From Sphingobacterium sp. (GTDB taxonomy: Bacteria > Bacteroidota > Bacteroidia > Sphingobacteriales > Sphingobacteriaceae), in contig JAIRVH010000153.1 in assembly GCA_031253985.1 (NCBI GenBank), positions 1 to 49,231 of the forward strand: a stretch of 49,231 nucleotides of DNA, given 5' to 3'. Below are positions 44,592 through 49,231 of the stretch, piece after piece; the first letter of the stretch is position 1, and every line of letters starts with the position of its first letter. A program made the translations under genes and the position numbers. A model generated the notes under the pieces. That model did not search any database. It saw only the letters and a program-made list of their open reading frames with translations, and had not been told where the DNA came from.

Positions 44592-45416
44592 ATGGCAAAC
44601 GCACCTAAAACTGCTGCAAAACAAGAGAGCAACAACGGAGGATCTTTCTTTGCTCAAGCTGCAATCATCATCTGTTTCATCGTGGGTTTCTGTGTATGGA
44701 AATTTGTGATGGGTAATCCAACTAACTTCGTTGACAACAATCCTGAAAATGCTCCAAATCCAGGTAACTACTTAGGAATGGTTTACCATGCAGGGGCTAT
44801 CGTACCTGTTTTGCTTGGTTTATTCTTAATGGTATGGGTTTTCTCCGTAGAACGTTTAATCGTTATCAACAAAGCATCTGGTACAGGAAACGTTGGAAAC
44901 TTTGTGAGAAAAATCCAAACGTTGATTAATGGTGGAAACATCGACACAGCAATAGCTGAGTGTGACAAACAAAAAGGTTCAGTAGCAAACGTAGTTAAAG
45001 CTGGTTTATTGAAATACAAAGCAGTATCAGTAGATCCTAACGTTGACACTGAAAAAGCTACTATCGCAATTCAAAAAGAAATCGAAGAAACTACAGCATT
45101 AGAAATGCCAATGTTAGAGAAAAACTTGAACGTTATCGCTACATTAGTTTCTATCGGTACATTATGTGGTCTATTAGGTACAGTAACGGGTATGATCAAA
45201 GCGTTCTCGGCGTTGGCAACAGGTGGTGCTCCAGATTCAGCTAAATTAGCAAACGGTATTTCTGAGGCCTTGATCAATACAGCAACTGGTATCGCGACTT
45301 CAACTTTCGCTATTGTATTGTATAACATCTTTACTGCAAAAATCGATAAATTAACTTACTCTATCGACGAAGCTGGTTTCTCAATCGTACAAACATACGC
45401 TGCAAACCACAAATAA
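44592..45416 (+). CDS. exbB: ExbB/TolQ/MotA-family proton channel subunit
   Basis: A 274-residue inner-membrane protein, the ExbB subunit of the TonB energising motor. A short N-terminal stretch is followed by helices near 20-38, 60-85, 180-205 and 225-250. The ExbB core motif is in the third helix, LVSIGTLCGLLGTVTGMIKAF, then the conserved GISEALINTATGIATSTFAIV. ATG 44592 (MANAPKTAAKQE) is taken because it starts a typical N-terminus and is well spaced after the promoter boxes; an in-frame opening from 44508 is unlikely. Two exbD genes and tonB follow on the same strand. Confidence 0.94.
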   Translation: MANAPKTAAKQESNNGGSFFAQAAIIICFIVGFCVWKFVMGNPTNFVDNNPENAPNPGNYLGMVYHAGAIVPVLLGLFLMVWVFSVERLIVINKASGTGNVGNFVRKIQTLINGGNIDTAIAECDKQKGSVANVVKAGLLKYKAVSVDPNVDTEKATIAIQKEIEETTALEMPMLEKNLNVIATLVSIGTLCGLLGTVTGMIKAFSALATGGAPDSAKLANGISEALINTATGIATSTFAIVLYNIFTAKIDKLTYSIDEAGFSIVQTYAANHK

Positions 45417-45517
45417 GAACTATGGTGAAAATTTTTGATTTTGTTTTATGGAAATCAAAAGTCAAAAGCATCATAGATTAGAAGATTGAGTTTTTAATTT
45501 AAAAGGAAGAATTTAAA

Positions 45518-46180
45518 ATGGGTAAAGCAAAAGTAAAAAGAGCCAGTACGTCGATCGACATGACAGCGATGTGTGACGTATCGTTCTTACTGCTTACGTT
45601 CTTCGTCTTAACGGCGACAGCGCGCCAACCGGAAGCATTGACGGTGGATACCCCAGCATCGACTACGAAAGATAAATTACCTGATTCAAATGTAGGTATG
45701 ATCACAATAGGCGATCAAGGTAAAGTTTTCTTCGGTACGACTGATCAACAGGTTCGCGTAAAAGCACTAGAAAGAATGTCAGCAAAATATGGCGTTGGCT
45801 TTTCACAAGAAGATTATGATCGTTTCAAATTGATGGAAAACTTCGGTGTACCAATGTCTAAGTTAAAAGCATTGTTGGCCTTGGATGGAAGTAAGCGTAC
45901 AGAAAAAGGTGTGCAAACTGGTATCCCGATTGATAGTACAGAAAATACTTCAAATGAGTTGTATTACTGGGTTCAAAATACCCGTCTTGCAGCTGAGGAA
46001 GTAAATAAGGAAAAAGAGGCAGCGGATAAAAATTTCGTGCATCCTGGACCTTTAAAAATGGCTATCAAAGCAGATGCGAATGAAAAATATCCTTCGGTTA
46101 ATTTAGTTATTGAAACATTGCGTAATCAAAAGCAGAACAAATTTAGTTTCATAACAGGCATGCGTGCTGAGGAGAAATAA
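45518..46180 (+). CDS. exbD: ExbD-family biopolymer transport protein (first copy)
   Basis: A 220-residue single-span protein. The N-terminal cytoplasmic lead is basic (MGKAKVKRAS). The membrane helix at about 20-42 reads DMTAMCDVSFLLLTFFVLTA and keeps the Asp that carries protons in ExbD. The periplasmic domain (about 45-220) is longer than E. coli ExbD (141 residues) and contains an insertion around 75-155. It is one of two ExbD paralogues in tandem, the common Bacteroidota arrangement. The 101-bp gap from exbB holds an AT-rich 9-bp inverted repeat (45433-45441 with 45452-45460), of uncertain meaning. Confidence 0.92.
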   Translation: MGKAKVKRASTSIDMTAMCDVSFLLLTFFVLTATARQPEALTVDTPASTTKDKLPDSNVGMITIGDQGKVFFGTTDQQVRVKALERMSAKYGVGFSQEDYDRFKLMENFGVPMSKLKALLALDGSKRTEKGVQTGIPIDSTENTSNELYYWVQNTRLAAEEVNKEKEAADKNFVHPGPLKMAIKADANEKYPSVNLVIETLRNQKQNKFSFITGMRAEEK

Positions 46181-46204
46181 TTGACGATTTAATAAGAACA
46201 AACA

Positions 46205-46762
46205 ATGGCAGAATTAAATCAGGATAGTGGTAAAAAAGGCAAAGGTGGGAAAGTAAGATCCAAAAAAAATGGTGGTAAGGTCGATCTTACAGCCATGGTG
46301 GATTTGGCGTTCTTGTTGATTACCTTCTTCATGTTGACCACGTCCTTAAATAAACCGCAGGCAATGGATGTGGCTATGCCAGACAAAAATAAAATTAAGG
46401 AGCAACAAAGCGATGAATTGCTTACGGCAGATAATCGTTCCTTGACAATTTTATTGGGTTCTGACAATAAAGTCTCTTGGGTATATGGTCAAGTTGCTCG
46501 TCCGATCGAAGGTCCTACTGTCGCTGGTTATGGCGCAGATGGTATTCGTAAGGTCTTGATGGAAAAAAAGGCTTATGTACCTCGCGTTTCAGGCGGTAAA
46601 GACATGATTGTAATCATACGTCCTAGTGAAAAATGTACACAACGTAATCTGGTCGATATTCTTGATGAGATGAAAATTGTAGACGTGAAGCGCTATATGA
46701 TCGGAAAGATTACACCAGAGGAAGTCGAAGTGTTAAAACGTGACAATATCTATAATGATTAG
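46205..46762 (+). CDS. exbD: ExbD-family biopolymer transport protein (second copy)
   Basis: A 185-residue second ExbD. A basic Gly/Lys-rich cytoplasmic lead (KKGKGGKVRSKKNGGK) precedes the helix at about 27-48, VDLTAMVDLAFLLITFFMLT, with the conserved Asp. A periplasmic domain ends with VDILDEMKIVDVKRYMIGKI. The two copies differ strongly outside the helix, so they are old duplicates and may form a mixed dimer inside the ExbB pentamer. It lies 24 bp after the first exbD and 31 bp before tonB. Confidence 0.92.
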   Translation: MAELNQDSGKKGKGGKVRSKKNGGKVDLTAMVDLAFLLITFFMLTTSLNKPQAMDVAMPDKNKIKEQQSDELLTADNRSLTILLGSDNKVSWVYGQVARPIEGPTVAGYGADGIRKVLMEKKAYVPRVSGGKDMIVIIRPSEKCTQRNLVDILDEMKIVDVKRYMIGKITPEEVEVLKRDNIYND

Positions 46763-46793
46763 TTATTAGATTGACACAAAAAACTAAAATAAA

Positions 46794-47681
46794 ATGATAG
46801 GGTCAAAATTAGATATTTTTAAGAAAGAATGGCTTGACGTCGTTTTTCAAGGCCGCAACAAAGAGTATGGAGCTTATGAGCTTCGTAAACTTGCGCCTAA
46901 AGCGACTAATAGAGGATTACTTGTCGTTATTGGCTTCGTAGTTCTTGCAAGTCTTCTTCGTCTTTTCGGAGATAAAATTTTTCCGAAAAAGGCAGTTGAA
47001 GCACCTCCAGCGGTAACTGAGGTTACGTTGGAAGACCTTGAAGAAATCAAACCACCAGAACCACCAGAAGAGGAGCCGCTTCCGCAAGAACCGGAAGAAA
47101 AACCTCAACAAGTGGCTATGGATGTACCAAAAGAGGATTTGGTTCGTTTTCCTGAGCCTAAAGTAGCACCTGCAAACAAAGTTGTGGAAGAAGTTGCTTC
47201 TCAGGAAGAGTTGAAAGATCCAAATAAAACTCCTGCACGTATTACGTTAAAGGGTAGTCCAACTGGTACTTCTGTTGCTCGTGGTGAATTTGGTTCGAAA
47301 AAACAAGATGGTGCGATCACTGGTGCTGCAAAAGGAGATCCAAATGGTAATGGAGATGAAATTCTTCCATTTAATGCCATCGAGGTTCAACCAACTCCGA
47401 TTGGTGGTATGCCTGCTTTTATGTCTTGGATTGCTTCAAACTATGAGTATCCGGCTGCCGCAACAGAAAATGGTGTAAATGGTGTCGTTGAAGTTTCCTT
47501 CGTTGTAGAAAAAGATGGTAGCTTAACAGACATCAATATCAAACGTGATTTGAAATATGGTACTGGTGATGCAGCTGTAAGGTTGCTTAAAAAAGCGAAG
47601 AAATGGAAACCAGGTATTCAAAATGGTCGTCCGGTTCGTGTAGCTTACACTTTACCAATTCGATTGAACCTTCAAAATTAG
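46794..47681 (+). CDS. tonB: TonB energy transducer
   Basis: A 295-residue TonB. The cytoplasmic lead (DIFKKEWLDVVFQGRNKEYG, then AYELRKLAP) is the conserved start of Bacteroidota TonB. The membrane helix is at about 42-60 (GLLVVIGFVVLASLLRLFG). A Pro/Glu-rich periplasmic spacer covers about 70-115 (PPEPPEEEPLPQEPEEKPQQ). The C-terminal TonB domain covers about 205-295, including GVNGVVEVSFVVEKDGSLTD, ending VAYTLPIRLNLQN. It transmits proton-motive force from ExbB/ExbD to outer-membrane receptors. A small membrane-protein gene begins 1 bp after its stop. Confidence 0.95.
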   Translation: MIGSKLDIFKKEWLDVVFQGRNKEYGAYELRKLAPKATNRGLLVVIGFVVLASLLRLFGDKIFPKKAVEAPPAVTEVTLEDLEEIKPPEPPEEEPLPQEPEEKPQQVAMDVPKEDLVRFPEPKVAPANKVVEEVASQEELKDPNKTPARITLKGSPTGTSVARGEFGSKKQDGAITGAAKGDPNGNGDEILPFNAIEVQPTPIGGMPAFMSWIASNYEYPAAATENGVNGVVEVSFVVEKDGSLTDINIKRDLKYGTGDAAVRLLKKAKKWKPGIQNGRPVRVAYTLPIRLNLQN

Positions 47682-47682
47682 A

Positions 47683-47922
47683 ATGACAAATTTTAATTCG
47701 AATAACAGTTCAAATTATAGACAGAAATCGCCTCTGAAGCGGTTTCTGTCTATTTTAGGACTTTTTATGTTTGGCTTTTATTTTGTTTTGGGCCTATTGA
47801 TTATTTTTTGGGATAATTTTCCCATTGAAATTAATCCAACTTACAAAACAATTTTTGGTGTCGTATTGATTCTGTATTCTTTTATGCGGTTTGTACGGCT
47901 TTGGCAAAATAACTTCAATTAA
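47683..47922 (+). CDS. Small two-helix membrane protein downstream of tonB
   Basis: A 79-residue protein with two membrane helices (about 24-44 and 55-72, the second reading FGVVLILYSFMRFVRLW). I recall similar short proteins next to tonB clusters in this phylum, but no function is known. It starts ATG one base after the tonB stop, consistent with translational coupling. A 13-bp hairpin lies inside its coding sequence. It could be an accessory part of the TonB motor; this is a guess from position only. Confidence 0.7.
   Translation: MTNFNSNNSSNYRQKSPLKRFLSILGLFMFGFYFVLGLLIIFWDNFPIEINPTYKTIFGVVLILYSFMRFVRLWQNNFN
47719..47751 (+). terminator. Terminator-like hairpin within the small membrane-protein gene
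   Basis: AGACAGAAATCGC (47719-47731) pairs with 47739-47751 (13 bp, one G-U) around a 7-nt loop and is followed by ATTTT. It lies 38 nt after the tonB stop. It may reduce expression of the genes downstream or mark an RNA-processing point; being inside an apparent ORF, it is not a plain terminator. Confidence 0.55.
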
Positions 47923-47998
47923 TTGCCTCTTTCTTTTAACGGCAGCCAAACTCTCTCTTCAAAAGTTAAACTATTCTTTATTTAAACTGTCTTATTTT

Positions 47999-48937
47999 AT
48001 GATGTATCGTATGAGAAAATATAAAATGGTTCTTGTGATGCTGGGCATCTGTATGGGAGTATTTGTTTCCTGCAAAAATAAAACGAAGAGTACGAAGGAA
48101 GGCGAAGATATCTTGACAGGTAAACTTCCGGTTATTGTTGATCAAACTTTGTTGCCCATTATTCAGGAGTCTGCAGATGTTTTTGAAAGTTCCTATCCAA
48201 ATTCGAGTTTGGAATTGATGGCTAGACCGGAGATTAGAGCGGTGAATGCTTTGCTCGCTGATTCGGCTTATGTGGTTGTATTGACTAGAAAGTTGACGAA
48301 CGAGGAAGATAGCTACTTTAAGAAACGTGGTATTCAGCCCAAGATATTTCAAATGGCTTCGGATGCCGTTGTGTTGATCAATAATCGCAACAGTGCGGAT
48401 ACTATAATGCCACAAAAAGACGTTAAGTCTTTGTTGGAAGGTAATTTAGCCGGACAACGTTTGATTTTTGATAATGCGAATTCAAGTACACTCCGCTATT
48501 TGAAAGACTATTTCAAATTGAACAAAATTGATCCGAAAGCTGTTTCTGCAATGAAGGACAGTGAAGATGTCATGAAATATGTTAGCGAGAATGCGAATAC
48601 TGTGGGTGTTATCGGTTACAATTGGTATTTAAAGGCTATAGAAAAAAATTCGAATTTATTGGATAAAATTCGTACATTGAGCATCGAAAGTACTGGTAAG
48701 GAGGGTGAAAAGGCGAGTTTTTACAGACCATCCCAATCGACTATCGCTGACGGCTTATATCCTTTTGTAAGACCTGTCTACATTATGAACTATCAGCCGA
48801 ATATGGGCTTAGGTTTGGGCTTTAGTGCTTTTTTGACAGGAGATCGCGGACAACGTATTGTATTGAAAGCTGGATTAGTTCCTGCTACGATGCCTGGACG
48901 GGAGATCATTATTAGAGATGAAAGTTATATTAAATAG
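47999..48937 (+). CDS. PstS-like substrate-binding lipoprotein
   Basis: A 312-residue lipoprotein; the signal (about residues 1-24) ends GVFVSCKNK with a usable lipobox. The mature part is a type-II periplasmic-binding fold of the PstS-like group: LPVIVDQTLLPIIQESADVF at the start, SSTLRYLKDYF in the middle, NTVGVIGYNWYL later. PstS binds phosphate, but several binding residues of canonical PstS are not obvious here, and the protein lies in a TonB cluster without PstC/A/B, so a role in sensing or in the envelope is as likely as uptake. Three in-frame ATG codons (47999, 48002, 48011) are possible; the last still gives a full signal peptide. Confidence 0.8.
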   Translation: MMYRMRKYKMVLVMLGICMGVFVSCKNKTKSTKEGEDILTGKLPVIVDQTLLPIIQESADVFESSYPNSSLELMARPEIRAVNALLADSAYVVVLTRKLTNEEDSYFKKRGIQPKIFQMASDAVVLINNRNSADTIMPQKDVKSLLEGNLAGQRLIFDNANSSTLRYLKDYFKLNKIDPKAVSAMKDSEDVMKYVSENANTVGVIGYNWYLKAIEKNSNLLDKIRTLSIESTGKEGEKASFYRPSQSTIADGLYPFVRPVYIMNYQPNMGLGLGFSAFLTGDRGQRIVLKAGLVPATMPGREIIIRDESYIK

Positions 48938-48962
48938 ATAATAAATAGTACAAAAATAGATT

Positions 48963-49231
48963 ATGACAAACAGCAAATTATTATTTAGTCTTTTATTGGC
49001 CGGATCTGTGGGCACAGTAAGTGCACAAAGTTTGAAAGATGCTAGAGCAGCCATCGAGGCTGAAAATTATGGTAAAGCGAAAACTATCCTTCAACAGTTA
49101 GTGACTAAGCAGCCTAAGAATGGAGATAATTATTTCTATTTGGGTCAAATTTATTTGGTAAACGACAGAGCGGATTCTGCCGCTGCGATTTTCAACCAAG
49201 GTTTGGCTGCTGATCCAAAGGCTACAATCAA
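48963..49231 (+). CDS. Secreted TPR protein, cut by the window edge
   Basis: Only the first 89 residues are visible. A signal peptide (1-21, ending TVSAQ) is followed by TPR-like units: ARAAIEAENYGKAKTILQQL, then NYFYLGQIYLVNDRADSAAA. The gene follows the PstS-like gene after 25 bp and continues off the right edge. A TPR protein at this position is a regular member of the Bacteroidota TonB cluster as I recall; its full length and other domains cannot be judged. Confidence 0.85.
   Translation, partial: MTNSKLLFSLLLAGSVGTVSAQSLKDARAAIEAENYGKAKTILQQLVTKQPKNGDNYFYLGQIYLVNDRADSAAAIFNQGLAADPKATI

Noticed and set aside
45420..45478. Hairpin between exbB and exbD as a terminator
   Set aside because: The stem is only A/T with one G-C pair and a 10-nt loop, with no T-run after it; it is noted in the exbD entry only.
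47978..48415. A 145-codon minus-strand frame opposite the PstS-like gene
   Set aside because: Its composition is His/Ser/Asn-rich, typical of an antisense shadow, and it has no start context or homologue I recognise.

Overview
The window looks like a chromosomal segment of a Bacteroidota bacterium, most likely family Sphingobacteriaceae (Sphingobacterium-like). The evidence is a moderately AT-rich genome, few Shine-Dalgarno sequences, promoters of the Bacteroidota type (TAnnTTTG near -7, TTTG near -33), an exbB-exbD-exbD-tonB cluster followed by a PstS-like lipoprotein and a TPR protein, an RDD/SpoIIM/DUF4129/DUF4350/MoxR/DUF58 cluster, and an OMP_b-brl_3-type outer-membrane protein. I see no rRNA or tRNA genes, insertion sequences, prophage genes or CRISPR arrays. 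Most genes are housekeeping or core envelope genes; the less ordinary content is regulatory DNA.

Layout. 1-5.3 kb: a NifU-like Fe-S protein and a secreted CarboxypepD_reg-like protein (+), then a minus-strand group TPR protein > aroE > metallo-beta-lactamase hydrolase > LolC/E-type permease. 5.3-14.5 kb (all minus): ompA, the phosphate transporter pit with its DUF47 partner, a PhoR-like histidine kinase, psd, a MORN/YwqK-like protein and polA. 14.6-24.2 kb: rsgA (+), two uncharacterised exported proteins (-), an AsmA-like protein (+), and a potassium uptake locus trkH/ktrB, trkA/ktrA, ybjQ-like (+). 24.4-33.4 kb: yfhO (+), rnhB (-), a large outer-membrane barrel, an M16 peptidase and fabD (+). 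33.4-41.1 kb: a phased 11-bp repeat, RDD (-), and a compact operon SpoIIM, membrane protein, DUF4129, DUF4350, MoxR, DUF58 (+), closed by a Dabb protein (-). 41.3-49.2 kb: metK behind a riboswitch (-), a lipid kinase, SUI1/YciH, and the TonB energy-transducing cluster running off the right edge.

How the parts work together. The phosphate genes (DUF47-pit) have a promoter whose -35 region is a perfect TTAACA-N5-TTAACA direct repeat of PhoB/PhoP type, next to a PhoR-like kinase gene, so this looks like a phosphate-responsive module. MetK lies behind an RNA that matches the SAM-II riboswitch core and carries an extra inserted hairpin, giving feedback control of SAM synthesis. The ExbB/ExbD/TonB complex would energise TonB-dependent outer-membrane transport. 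The MoxR-DUF58-DUF4350-DUF4129-SpoIIM-RDD set is an envelope-associated AAA+ system of unknown substrate.

The main items for a second look are the SAM-II variant, the Pho-box-like promoter, the 11-bp phased TCGG/CCGA array, the tandem repeat that duplicates the -33 box of trkH together with near-leaderless K+ uptake genes, the terminator immediately before the kinase start codon, and a terminator-like hairpin inside a small gene after tonB.
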